Assembly: GCF_963169125.1 (NCBI RefSeq)
Contig: NC_084801.1
Span: 74,651,696 to 74,715,695, forward strand
Reading direction: 5' to 3'
DNA from: Humulus lupulus
Lineage: Eukaryota > Streptophyta > Magnoliopsida > Rosales > Cannabaceae
Length of the DNA stretch: 64,000 bases
The notes under the pieces were generated by a model, which saw only the letters and a list, made by a program, of their open reading frames with translations, did no database searches and was not told the DNA's origin. A program made the translations under genes and the position numbers. Positions 40,909 through 52,180 of the stretch are shown here, in pieces (the stretch's first letter is position 1; each line of letters begins with the position of its first letter).

Positions 40909-43702
40909 TGTCATGGGCCGCCAACTTCAATACTCCAATTGATGGAACGTGCGACACTTGTTAGCGCTCCTAGCTAGCAAGTCAACCTAGAATTCACACC
41001 TGTGGCAAACAAAATCAATGGTTAGCCACGTTACAAGTCCAACACATGTAAGGGAAATTACGAAGCAGGAGAAGCACGAGGGAAGCTATCCAAAGATAAC
41101 ATCACACACAACAACCAGAGCATACAACATAGTCAAGTGGCATGCGATGGCCCAATGAAGGTAACAAACAAGCAACAAATAGACCGTAAAGAAAGCATAC
41201 ACAAAGGGACATGGATAAACATCGTTTCATTCATATAAGGCCTTGATAGGGCAAGGGAGTACACAGCTTAAGCCCCTATCTGCTAGTGGCCATTGTAACG
41301 ACCTAAAATTGCTATTAAGGCTTGGAGCCTTGATTAGTGTGCCTGGAGGGCAATAATTGTTATATTGCATTAATTTATGTGAATTTAAATGAATATGTGG
41401 TTAGTATGCATGTTTAGGTGAAATAAATATGCATGTGGACCCCGTTTGTATGATAGGGGTAAATTGGTAATTTTAGCCCGCTGAGGGCATATATGTGATA
41501 ATTGTATTATGTGATTTGTACCACGTGAGAGTGGTGTTATTATTGTGATACACGTGCCGAGACGGTCCTGGAGAGCTAGTTAACTCAAAAGTCACAACGG
41601 GATTTTATACCCAGCTCGGGAGGAGCCTAGGGGTATTTCGGGGATTTTGTAACTTAGTTCTTGAGAGTTTATGGTAACTGGTAATATGGTAACTTATGTA
41701 ACTGTTAGTAACCATAGAGAGTAACAGGTTTAGATGGAAATGACAAGTGAGCCCTTGAGGTTTAGTTAGTAAAGGATAGGAAAGGAGGGGTAAAATGGTC
41801 ATTTGGCAAGGGGTTTAGACAAATTGCAGCTGGGTTATATGGGGTACTCGGTTTAGGCTTGTCATTGTTTGGTTTTGATAAAATTAGAAGAGAAGAAAAG
41901 AAAAACTAGAAGAAGAAAAGCTAGGGCAAGAAGAAGGAGCTGAAATTTGGAGACTTGGAGATGAATCAAGGAAGCAAAGGGTGAATTCTCCACTTAAGGT
42001 AAGGATTCTATGCAATTTTAAGATTTGTTTCTGTTGTGGTTTAGGAAATTTGAAGCATGGTTTAAGTTTTTTCAAGCTTTGGTTTATGGGTTTAAATTTC
42101 TGAAGTTGAAATCAAATGGGTGGATTTTGAGTGTGATTGTGTTATTGAGCTGGATTATGATGTTTATGGGTTGTTGAATGGTCTATTTGGAGTTTTGAGT
42201 TGGTTTTGGGGCTTAGGTGTGAGTTTGGGATGATTTGGGAGTGTTTTGGCTTGAGGAAATGCAAAGGAAAAACCCAGATTTCTGGGTTCGCGTAGGAGCG
42301 CCGCGGCGCGAGGTTGCATCAGGAGGAGGGCAAGCGGCTTGGCACCGCGGCCCTTGAAGGGAGTACCGCGGCCCTAGGCCAATTTTGACAGCCAAAAATT
42401 GGGTTTTTAGGGCTTTTGCCCGGGGACTCGGGGGATGGTTCCTAGGTATTGTTTTAAGGAATTAGAGGTCCTGAGAGTGCGGGAATGGTCCCGGGAAATG
42501 GTTTTGGATTGGTTAGTATTAAAAAGTCTTTTATGTGTGTTGTGACTAGGATTTCGGAGAGGCTCGTGCTACAGGACCGGCTTGTGGCCTTGGTGCATCG
42601 GAAAGCTCGGGATACAGGTAAGGAAAACTGTAGCACCTGTAGGACAGGGCATGGACCCGTAGTGTTAATGCAGGGCACGACCCTAAATGGTATTACATGA
42701 TTATGGCATAGTTTTTATTGAATTGTTATATGTTTGAATGTTTTTTGAATTATACTATATGTGATTATAGTAGCGAGAATGGCAAAGGTGCCGAGAACGG
42801 TTAATGAGCCGAGAACAGCAAGGAAGCCGAGAACGGCAGCGGGGCTGGAAGTAACACTTAGCACATGGGATGCTTATAGTCAGGGTAGGACCCAGTGGAT
42901 AAATGGGATATCCTTACGGTAAGGACCGAAACCCCAGGCTTTGGTAAGGCTTCTGGGGCGGCATGGCCGTGTTTGCTTAGTTTGATGGCTGACCTGTTTA
43001 TCTGCGGATTACCGGATATGTTAACTGTATAATTTGCACATGTTATGAACTGTATGAGTTTTCTTGCTGGGCTTCGGCTAACGGGTGCTCTGTGTTGCAG
43101 GTAAGGGCAAAGAATGAGTCAACCAGCCATGAGTACGGAGAGCATGAAGCAACGCGTACATGTTTGGCCTGCCCGACTGCTTTGGTTGGGGGTATTTACG
43201 AAAAATGGCTGTAATAATCTGTGATTTTAAGAACTAATCAACTGTAAACTTATTTTAAGTTGTAAATAGTTTTCAAACCTTATGTTGGGATCCCAAATGT
43301 TAAATACTAGAAGTTTTCAATGAAACACCGCATTTTCTTAAAGATTACAGCCGTGACTTTTGCTTAGTCACACTTTTGTTTTAAAAACCTCGGTTAGCGA
43401 GTTCTTTGCACAAAGTTTCTTTTAAAACTCACTTAGTAACGACTCTAAGGTTGTAGGGCGTTACAGCCATGGTGCTTCCCTAAGTCACCAGGTCACCTCC
43501 CCCTAAGGAGTTTTCTAAGGAAATGAAGTCTTCTTAGGAACATATATGATTTTCGTCTGGGAGACATATGCATAATTACAAAAGTGCCATCCCCTACCCA
43601 TGAGGTTACTTGGTGCAAGACTTGACTAACGATCAAGCACCAAGGCATGCTCATATATACAAAATGGCCCCCTAAAGGTGTGTCATGTCGCAGCACGTCA
43701 CA
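40909..43702 (-). repeat. 3' LTR of E4, split by S4
   Basis: The minus strand reads TGTGACGTGCTG to CCCATGACA. The LTR itself is 40909-41293 plus 43471-43702 (617 bp). CTTATATGAATG near 41231-41240 is the counterpart of a TATA box (CTTATATAAATG) in the other LTR. Confidence 0.92.
41294..43465 (+). repeat. S4: solo LTR in the E4 3' LTR
   Basis: This 2,172-bp LTR reads TGTAACGACC to GGGCGTTACA. The target duplication GCCAT is exact (41289-41293, 43466-43470). As it is in plus orientation, its modules read directly: TATGCATG repeats near 41405-41435, GT motifs at 41999, 42618 and 43101, palindrome cluster 42294-42385 (CGCCGCGGCGCG, ACCGCGGCCC twice), CGAGAACGG array 42770-42840 and TTGGGATCCCAA at 43287. 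Confidence 0.96.
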
Positions 43703-43713
43703 CTCTCCCCCAC
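43703..43713 (-). promoter_or_regulatory. Polypurine tract of E4
   Basis: The minus strand reads GTGGGGGAGAG between the pol stop (43714-43716) and the TGTGACG of the 3' LTR. Confidence 0.85.
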
Positions 43714-45111
43714 TTAAATCTTCGGCGTCCTCGATGAAACTGCTCCTTGCGTATCTTCAATCTTCTGCGTAAGCTTGTGCAAGTCCTCTACCCTTTCCCA
43801 GCAAATTTCTTCATCTCCGAGCCCTTTCCACTTCACCAGAAACTCTTTCTTCTTCTTTCTGTCCATGACCACGGTCCTCTCTACTAGGATTTCTTCAGGT
43901 TGTCTGCTGCTTCGTGGCTTGACGCTGACTTTTTCTCTGGTAGACTAGTTGCGCGCTGGATCTTCATGATACGGCTTGATGTTCTGATGTGTAAGACCGG
44001 GTGTATCTTCATCCATTATGGTAAGCTGACTTTGTAGGAGGTCAGGCCCACTTTTGAGATGATTGGAACAAGACCCTCATATTTGTGGACGAGTCTGATG
44101 TCCTTATTCCCTCGGAATCTCAGTTGTTGGGCCTCAGCTTGATCATCACTAAGTCGCCTGCTTTGAATTCTAGCGGTCATCTCTTTTGATCTGCCCACTT
44201 CTTCATCCTCTTTGATGCCTTCTCCAGATAGGCTCGGACAATCTCAGAGGTTTTCTTCTAGTCTTTCGTGAAATTAAAGGCTCTCAGATTTCTTCCTCAA
44301 TACTCATCAACTGTGTGGGGTAACAGCGGTTGTTGACCGTTAACAACTTCAAAAGCGCTCTTGTTTGACGAAGAACTCTTCTGAGAGTTGAAACAAAATT
44401 GAGCTACGTCTAGTAGCTGCGGCCAATTCTTTTGGTTGGCGCTGACGAAATGCCGCAAGTACTCTTTCTGCATCCCATTGAATCTTTCAATCTGTCCGTC
44501 TGTCTGAGGATGGTAGCTCGAGGAAATATTTAGTTGTGACCCCAAAAGGTTGAATAACTTGGACCAAAAGGTCCCTGTGAATCTTCCATCACGGTCACTA
44601 ACTATATTTTGGGGTACTCCCCAATACTTAACTACATACTTGAAGAAAAGTCTCGCTGTCTCTTCTGCCGAGCAATACTTCGAAAATCTATCCACGATCA
44701 CTAATATCGCACTCAAGTCTCCTGTCTTTGGTAAACTAGTAATGAGGTCAAGCGACACACTCTCCCATGGTTGGCTTGGGACTAACAAAGGTTCCAAAAA
44801 CCCTGGCGTCTCGTGTCTCTCCACTTTGTCTTGCTGGCAGGTGAGACAGGTCTTGGTATACTCCACGATATCATCGTGCATTGTGGCCACTAGTACTCCT
44901 GCTTCAATAGGGCATGAGTTCTCTGCCACCGTGGATGACCCACCCACAAGGTGTCATGACACTCATTCAGTAGCGTCCTCCGCAAATCTCCCGTCTTTGG
45001 AACATATAAGCGGCCACCCTTGGCCCACAAAAGATCATCTTCTACCCAAAATTGGCGAGTCTTTCCCTCTTTTGCGAGATTCATGATGGTCTTCACCACC
45101 GGGTCTTTCAA
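43714..45111 (-). pseudogene. E4 integrase with C-terminal chromodomain
   Basis: The zinc region has HDTLWVGHPRW and CLTCQQ. The core has SLDLITSLPK, VSDRDGRFTG and QIERFNG, so the three acidic residues are present. A frameshift near 44888 separates the zinc region from the core. Beyond the core, the minus strand from about 43905 to 43740 encodes a chromodomain of about 50 residues: EEILVERTVV, then EFLVKWKGLGDEEICWERVEDL, split here as EFLVKWKGLG and DEEICWERVEDL. The two Trp and the VKWKG strand are typical of domains that bind methylated histone H3. The last codons end at TAA 43714-43716. A TAG near 43948 lies upstream of the chromodomain. Confidence 0.88.
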
Positions 45112-45132
45112 CAGGTTCTCCTTAATGCACTC

Positions 45133-45534
45133 TCAGATTGGAGTAGTCACCATGCTAGCCGACATATTTGCTAGCAATTTTAGAGCCGCTAACTCAGCTT
45201 TCCGACTCAAGGCATCAATTGTCTGGTTTAGATGGCCCGCCTTGTGTTCGAAATGAAAGTCGAATTCTGCTATGAACTCCTGCCATCGTGCTTGTTTAGG
45301 GGTAAGCCTTGGCTGGGTGAGGAAATGACTCACCGTGGCATTATCTGTTTTCACCACAAACTTCGACCCCAACAAATAGTGCCTCCACACTCATAGACAA
45401 TGCATTACTACGAGAAACTCCTTCTCTTGTGCAGTGTACCACCTCTCTACCTCCGTAAGTTTGCGGCTTTCATAAGCTATCGGGTGGCCCTCTTATACAA
45501 GTACCCCTCCCAAAGTGTTATCAGACGCGTCTGT
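45133..45534 (-). pseudogene. E4 RNase H
   Basis: Readable motifs are TDASDNTLGG (first Asp), AYESRKLTEVE, EKEFLVVMH (Glu), TDNATVSHFL (second Asp) and DALSRKAEL. Stops at about 45530 (TAG), 45490 (TAA) and 45392 (TGA) interrupt it. The catalytic residues are intact, so decay seems recent compared with E1. Confidence 0.85.
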
Positions 45535-46449
45535 CTACACTTCGAAGGGCTTACTGACATCTGGTAAGGCGAGGATAGGATCTCGCATTATGGCTTCCTT
45601 CAGACTCTTAAATGCTTCAACACACCTATCGGTCCACATCCAAGTTACACCCTTCTTAAACAACTCGGTCAAGGGTTCCGCTCTTCTTGAATAGCCCTCC
45701 ACAAATCTTCGATTATAGTTGGCTAAACCAAGGAAAGAGAATAATTCCTTCAAATTGGTGGGGGCCTTCCACTCTTGAATGGCCCGCGCCTTCTCTAGAT
45801 CCATGAGGATTCGACCACGTTCTACTATGTGGCCTAGGAACTTGATTCTCTCTTGTGCGAAGGAGCACTTTTCTCGCCTCACATAGAGTTGGTTCTCTCT
45901 CAATTTCTGAAACACTTGAGATAAGTGTCATTGATGTTCTTCTATTGTGGAGCTATAGACCACAATGTCATCCAAGTAGACTACCACAAACTTATTTAGG
46001 TATTCCTGAAAAACTTGGTTCATCAACGTACAGAACGTGGCTGGTGCATTTGTTAACCCAAATGACATGACTTGGAACTTGAATGCTCCATATCGAGTCA
46101 CACATGTTGTCTTTGACTCATCCCCTTCTACTATCCACACTTGAGAGTAGCTCGATCTCAAGTCCAGTTTCGTAAAGAATTTCGCTCCACTCAACTGGTC
46201 GAATAAGTCTGCGATCAAGGGGATGGGGTACGTATTATGCAACGTCACCTTATTCAGAGCCCGATAATCAATACACAGTCTCAAGCTCCCATTGTGCTTC
46301 TTCTGAAATAGCACGGGCGCACCAAATGGTGCCTTCGATGGTCTGATGAAGCCTGCCTCTAGTAACTCCTTCAACTGCTTCCTCAGTTCTGCTAGTTCAG
46401 GGGGTGCCATCCTATAGGCCGCCTTTTCAGGTGGTTTGGCTCTTGGCAC
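45535..46449 (-). pseudogene. E4 reverse transcriptase
   Basis: The domain has [38 protein letters not shown], the catalytic [20 protein letters not shown] and [13 protein letters not shown] at 45928-45930 breaks it after EEHQ; the thumb continues (KLRENQLYVRREKC, FLGHIV). All catalytic Asp are present. A TAA near 46502 lies upstream, between protease and RT. Confidence 0.88.
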
Positions 46450-46635
46450 CAGCTCAATCTGTTGATCAATCCCTCTTCTAGGTGGTAAGGCTCTAGGGAG
46501 TTAATCCGACATAACATCCCCATACTTCTTCAAGACCATTCGAATTTCTAGTGGAATGACTTCATCCACCGTATCCTCGTATACTGTGGGTAGGATAATA
46601 TACGTGGGCTCTTGTCTTCTCACGCCCTTCTTCAA

Positions 46636-48330
46636 TTATAAGGCTGACAGCAACTTAGTTTTTGGGGGCTGCTCTACTTTAGTAGGTACCACTGCAGGTG
46701 TCTCTCCCATTATGAGTAAGCTTCCCGTAGTTGGGATGGAAATGGCTCCCTTTTCCGTAAGGAAGTCCATACCCAATATCACATCAAAGTCATCCATTCG
46801 CACAACCACCAAGTCAGTCTGCCCCTCCCACGAGCCGATCTTCATGTTCAACTTTCTAGCCACGCTGGTTGTGGCCAAGGCTTTTGAGTTAACCGCTTTC
46901 ATGTGGCCATGGTCCTTCTCCCATTTCAGTCCCAGACATTTAGCTTCGATCTCTGAAATGAAGTTGCGAGTGGTGCCCGTGTCGATCATCACGCTTCCGA
47001 CCATTTTACCATTTAGAGTGGCGTCCACATACATTAGTCCTTTTCCAAGGGTCTTCTTTGCTTTCGCACCGTGTTTCTTGAGAGCATTCAGCATCCGGAG
47101 GGCACCCATGTGTGTATACTCCTCCTCCTCCTCTTTGTTGGTTTGTTCCCCTTGGGCAAATGACACTTGGAGGGCGCTCATCTTGGATTTGTGAGGACAT
47201 TTTTTCGACTTATGAGATCCGGTACAAATCCAACATGTAAGAGGCTTCTTGAACGCGGGGTTACTACCTTTGTTAGGAGAGTTAGACTCCACACTCCTTT
47301 TCTCTCCTCCCCCACTCTTGCTCTGCCAAGACTTCCCAAACTTTTTACTCCCAACATTACTTCCACTAGTAGAAGGATTGGTCTTCTTTGATTGAATGTT
47401 CGCTGATGAGTAATCAGTCAGTCATTCGGCAATAGCTTAAGCAGTGGCAAGGTCAGCCACTCGCTGTCTCTCGAGCTCTTGTTTTGTCCAAGGCTTCAGA
47501 CCTTCTAAAAATGCGAAGAGTTTGTCCACTTCGGACATGTCTTTGATATCAAGCATCAACCCAGAGAATTTCTTCACGTATTCTCGGATTGTTCTAGTGT
47601 GTTTCAGCTCTCTCAACTGGCATCGAGCTATGTAAGCAACATTTTCAGGGAGAAACTGCGTCTTCAATTCTCTCTTTAGATCTTCCCATGTTGCTATGGT
47701 GCATCTTCCGTTCTGAATGTCATCATACTTCATCATCCACCAAACTTTGGCATCTACAGACAAGTACATCATTGCCATGGCGACCTTGCCATCTTCTGAT
47801 TCAGCTCTCACGGCTCTGAAGTAATGCTCCATATCAAAGAGGAAGTTCTCTAAGTCCTTTGCGTCTCTAGCCCCACCGCAGGGCCTCGGCTCAGGGACCT
47901 TTACCCTTCCGTATTCCATGCCAATGGGTCCAGTTGCAGGCTGATTCCCGACCGCCCTCATGGTGAGTTTAAGCTTAGTGTTCATCTCCAACATCTCATC
48001 CTTCAATGCCTCAACTGACCCCCTACAATTCTCTACGAGGTCATTTAATGCTTCTTGTAGGTCCTTCAACGCTCGTTCCACTGCCTCAATATGTTCCTCC
48101 CTCTGAGGACTATTGGATGTGCTTGAAAGGTTCCCCCTTCGCTCGATTGTAGTTATGCGGGCTAGTAGATTGGCCGTATCTCTCTCCAACACAGCCACGC
48201 AATTTTGTGCATTGTTCATCTCCGGTTGTAGCCTGACATAGCTAAGATCCCTGACTCTCTCGTCCAGGTCATCTAGCTCTCCAACGCTCCTCTCCAGCGC
48301 TTCGATCCTTTGAGTGTTGCTCACCATCAT
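46636..48330 (-). pseudogene. E4 gag and protease
   Basis: Gag starts at the ATG at 48330 (MMVSNTQRIEALE), about 40 bases inside the 5' LTR. The first 150 residues are heptad-rich (ERSVGELDDLDERV, HIEAVERALKDLQEAL) and probably form a coiled coil. The capsid region has VPEPRPCGGARDAKDLENFL and WWMMKYDD. A zinc motif CWICTGSHKSKKC (CX2CX3HX4C) follows. The protease has VMIDTGTTRNFIS, with DTG, and FDVILGMDFL. TAA at 47437-47439 and TGA about 15 bases on break the reading between capsid and zinc motif; another stop closes the protease at 46636. All pieces share one frame. Confidence 0.88.
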
Positions 48331-48358
48331 GCAGGGTCACCGAGCTTTGTCAAACTTA

Positions 48359-48370
48359 GCTTTGATACCA
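48359..48370 (-). promoter_or_regulatory. Primer binding site of E4
   Basis: The minus strand reads TGGTATCAAAGC, one change from the initiator-Met tRNA match TGGTATCAGAGC, 2 nt from the LTR end. Confidence 0.85.
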
Positions 48371-48372
48371 AC

Positions 48373-51135
48373 TGTCACGGGCCGCCAACTTCAATACTCG
48401 AATTGACGGAACGAGCGGCACTTGTTAGCGCTCTGTAATGCCCTACCTCCCTAGAGTCGTTACTAAGTGAGTTTAAAATGTGCATTCAACTCGCTAACTG
48501 AGATTTTAGGTCAAAAAGTGTAATTAGATTATAAGCAGAGTTATAAACTTTGAAAATAATTCCATTTACTGAAAATCATAAAGTGTTTGACACTTGGGAT
48601 CCCAAAATACTGTTTAGAAATATTTACAACACATAAGTACAAACAAAGTCGAGTAGACGAAAAAATCTAGGTTTTAGTACAACCATCTCCCAAAATTCAC
48701 TGGCTGTGGCAGCCAGGCAGGCCAAACATGTACGTGCCGCTTCACGCTCTCCGTACTCATGGTTGGTCCATTTTTCCCTTGCACTTACCTGCACCACAGA
48801 GCACCCGTGAGCCGAAGTCCAACAAGAAAACCCTCACTAGCATAAGCATATGCATAACAAACACTTAGCATATAAACAGGCCATCAATAGGCTAAACACA
48901 TACAGCCATGCCGTCCCAGGCGCTTACCAGGCCCTGGGTTCGCGGTCCACACCGTGAGGATATCCCAGGCATCCTTTAGGGTCTTGCCCTGGCAACTCAC
49001 ACTCCACGTGCTCAACGCTGCTTCCGGCCCCTGCCGACCTCGGCCTGCGCCATTCCCGTCTCTTGCCGAACATATACATAATTGCATTCATAGCATAATA
49101 AAACATATACTGTACATTAACGAATTCAATCAAAGGGCTACACCATGCAATTCAAACATATAGGGCTTGACCATGCATACAAGCTCTATGGGAACAATGG
49201 TTTTTTTACCTGCATCCCAAGCTTTCCAAGTACCGATATCCCGAGCACAGTCCCCTAGCTTGAGCCTCCCTAAAACCCTAGTCACAACGCATTAACAATA
49301 TTCATCCATCAAGTTCTAATCCATTAAATAGCTTTAGATCATAATTCTAGTCTCTGGGACATTGAATTCCATCAATCCGGGTGATAAAATCCATCCCGAG
49401 CCTTAACCATTGACTTCCCGAGCCTAAAACCTCTTAAAAACCCAAAAGTGCTCTAAGCTCCGCAACCCTAGGGGTCCATGCTGCGGCCCCCTGCTCAAAC
49501 CCGAGGCCCTGCCTCAGAAGTGCCCACATGTGCTAAGGGTCTTGATGAAGGGCGCCGCAGCACACCTTCAAATCCTGATGCACCAACTCTAAAGGGGCTG
49601 TGGCTCAACAAGAACAGAGTCGCGACCCTTCCCCTTGAACCCAGAAAAACTCAACATTTCAACCTCAAAAACCAGTCCAATTTCTCCCAAAATCAAGCCA
49701 ACTATCCAGACTAACTATCACAAAGGTTCTAACACAATATCAGCATCAAAACCAAACAAAGTCTAGCCCCAAAACTCAGCCAAGCAATCAAGAACAAATT
49801 CAAACTTAGCTAACATGCAGACTCAAATATTCAACCTTAAAACCAGCTGATAAATTGGCACAATTCAACATATTAGGAGCTTACCTTTGCCAGATTATAC
49901 TTATGAGCCAATCTTCTAGATTCCAAGCTACAATTCTCCAAAGCCCCAACTTGAAACTCTAAATTTCCTAGCTCTCTTCCTCAAGGTTTCCCCCTTAGTG
50001 AAGCTTTGAGAATAAAGAGAGTGAATGGCAGAGTCTAAAGTCGGTTTCTCCAAGTTTCCCAATAGTTCCTTTAATTTTTTTTATTTAACTTAAGTCTATA
50101 GGGTTACCTCAAGGCTCGGGGTACCGAAAACGTCCCCGTGGGAAAAATGGTAAATTTCCCCAATATTCCCTCCTAGACATTCTAACCTCAAATATATCTC
50201 CGAATATTTATTTCCATAGCCCAATAACCCCATAACACATCTAATACCCCAAAATACCCTCGACTCGCTCTGTATTGGATTCTCAACCCTGTTGTGACTT
50301 TCTGGCTAACTACTCCCTAGAACTGTCTCGGATCGTGCTACACAGATATATTACATACATATCATATTTATCCCATTTATACCCTCAACGGGCTAAAATC
50401 ACAGATATACCCCTAATATCCAAACGGGGCCCACATGCATATTTAATTCAACTAAGCATGCACCTCTAACACATATTCAAATAGATTCACATATTAACAT
50501 ATTAAATCATTTATTTCCCTCCAGGCATGCTAATCAAGGCCCTAAGCCCTATTAGTAAATTTGGGTCGTTACACGCTCTTAGCTAGCAAGTCAGCCTAGA
50601 ATTCACACCTGCGGCAAACAAACTCAATGGTTAGCCATGTTACAAGTCCAACACATGTAAGGGAAATTATGAAGTAGGAGCAAGCACGAGGCAAGCTATC
50701 CAAAGACAACATCACACACAACAACCAGAGCATACAACATAGTCAAGTGGCACGCGATGGCCCAACGAAGGTATCGAACAAGCAACACATAGACCGTAAA
50801 GAAAGCATACACAAAAGGACATGGATAAACATCATTTCATTTATATAAGGCCTTGATAGGGCAAGGGAGTACACAACTTAAGCCCCTATCTGCTGGTGGC
50901 CATGGTGCTTCTCTAAGTCACCAGGTCACCTCCCCCTAAGGAGCTTTTTAAGGAAATGAAGTCGTCCTAGGAACATATATGATTTTCGTCTGGGAGACAT
51001 ATGCATAATTACAAACGTGCCATCCCCTACCCATGAGGTTACTTGGTGCAAGACTTGACTAATGATCATGAACCAGGGCATGCTCATATATACAAAATGG
51101 TCCCTTGGAGGTGTGTCATGTCGCAGCACGTCACA
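48373..51135 (-). repeat. 5' LTR of E4, split by S5
   Basis: The LTR sequence is 48373-48433 plus 50579-51135 (618 bp). TATATAA on the minus strand at 50841-50847 is the likely TATA box. The CCGTG flank follows at 51136. Confidence 0.92.
48434..50573 (-). repeat. S5: solo LTR in the E4 5' LTR
   Basis: This 2,140-bp LTR starts TGTAACGACCC and ends GGGCATTACA on the minus strand. The target duplication CGCTC is exact (48429-48433, 50574-50578). Modules: GT motifs at 49883, 49208 and 48787, a degenerate palindrome region at 49455-49625, CCGACCTCGG-type array 49022-49065, GGGATCCC near 48596. Same subfamily as S2. Confidence 0.95.
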
Positions 51136-51140
51136 CCGTG

Positions 51141-52180
51141 CTGCCCAGCCACCTTGCCCCTACCACGAGCCTCCTGCGCCTAGTCGAGCCTCACCGTCTG
51201 AGCACCTATTGCGTCGCACCATTGGTACACACCTAGTGTGTTGTTACCATAAATATATTTTTAATTATTAATTTAATTAAAAATTAGAAATTGAATTAAA
51301 ATGGTTTTAATTTGGAAATTTCTTTAATTTAAATAATGTTGATTATTTTCCTTAATTAAAAATGTTTTAATTATTATCTTCCATAATTAAATTTTTTTAT
51401 TAAAATATCCAAAATTAAAATTATCTTGAATTTTAATTTATTAAAATTAAATTGTTTAATTTTATTTTTGAATTAAATTACCCAAATTCAAATTGGGCCT
51501 TAGAAACTTTTGGGTGTTAAAACCCAATGTTTAATTATTGTAAAAGTGTGTTTAAAATAAACAAAAAGTTGTATAATTTAAAATGGATATGGAAAAAGGG
51601 CGACATTGTCTCAACAAGACTACATTCAATGATGAAGATCAAAGTGCTCTTTATCAGACCTTAGTTAGTCTAGATTACTTTTTCATGTATATTTTTGCAT
51701 GTGCTGTAATTTTTGTAGAATTATCCAAAAATTACCATACCCGTTTTTATTTACTTATTATAAATGTTTGAATGTGATTAAAATGTTTAATATTTTGTCA
51801 TGCATTATAACATATCATTCATATACCCACACTTTATGCAACTAGCATGCATTACATTCGTGTAGAAACATGCTATTAGGAACGTCCTATATTTTATAAT
51901 TCATATAATAATAAATTTATTCTTGATTAGTTAAGATAGTAAATCAAAATTAAAGTTGTTTAATCTGTTGTTTTAATGAAAAATGTTTTTTTAAAATAAA
52001 AATGATATTCTCTTAATTAAAGCAAAATTAGAATTAGAATTAAGGGCACAATTTTATTTTGGTTTGCTTAATTGGATTAGTAATTATTAGAATATCATTT
52101 GGTAAAAATAATTAAATTTATTTTTACAACTAAATTAAAAAATATTGATTTTGTGAGAAACACACTTTTCCAAAATAGTG
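51141..52180. other. Flank right of E4, mostly AT-rich
   Basis: The first 90 bases are GC-rich and continue the block seen left of E4. From about 51250 on it is very AT-rich with long TTAATT runs. A short open frame at 51583-51771 is composition-driven and matches no family I know. It might be part of a decayed Ty1/copia LTR, given the copia-like gag at 54668, but I see no boundary. Confidence 0.4.

Larger units (their letters stand above)
40909..51135 (-). mobile_element. E4: chromovirus with canonical chromodomain
   Basis: On the minus strand: 5' LTR 48373-51135 (split by S5), primer site, gag, protease, RT, RNase H, integrase, chromodomain, polypurine tract and 3' LTR 40909-43702 (split by S4). 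Flanks CCATG (40904-40908) and CCGTG (51136-51140) form a target duplication with one change. Without S4 and S5 the LTRs are 617 and 618 bp and the element is 5,905 bp. The gag zinc motif CWICTGSHKSKKCP and the classical chromodomain suggest a Galadriel-like lineage, which I hold loosely. Several stops and one integrase frameshift disable it. Confidence 0.92.

Noticed and set aside
40703..40957. Minus-strand frame in the GC-rich block left of E4
   Set aside because: It crosses the E4 edge, so it is not an ancestral gene.
51583..51771. Open frame of 62 codons in AT-rich DNA
   Set aside because: No domain, no match to a family, and the base composition explains the open frame.
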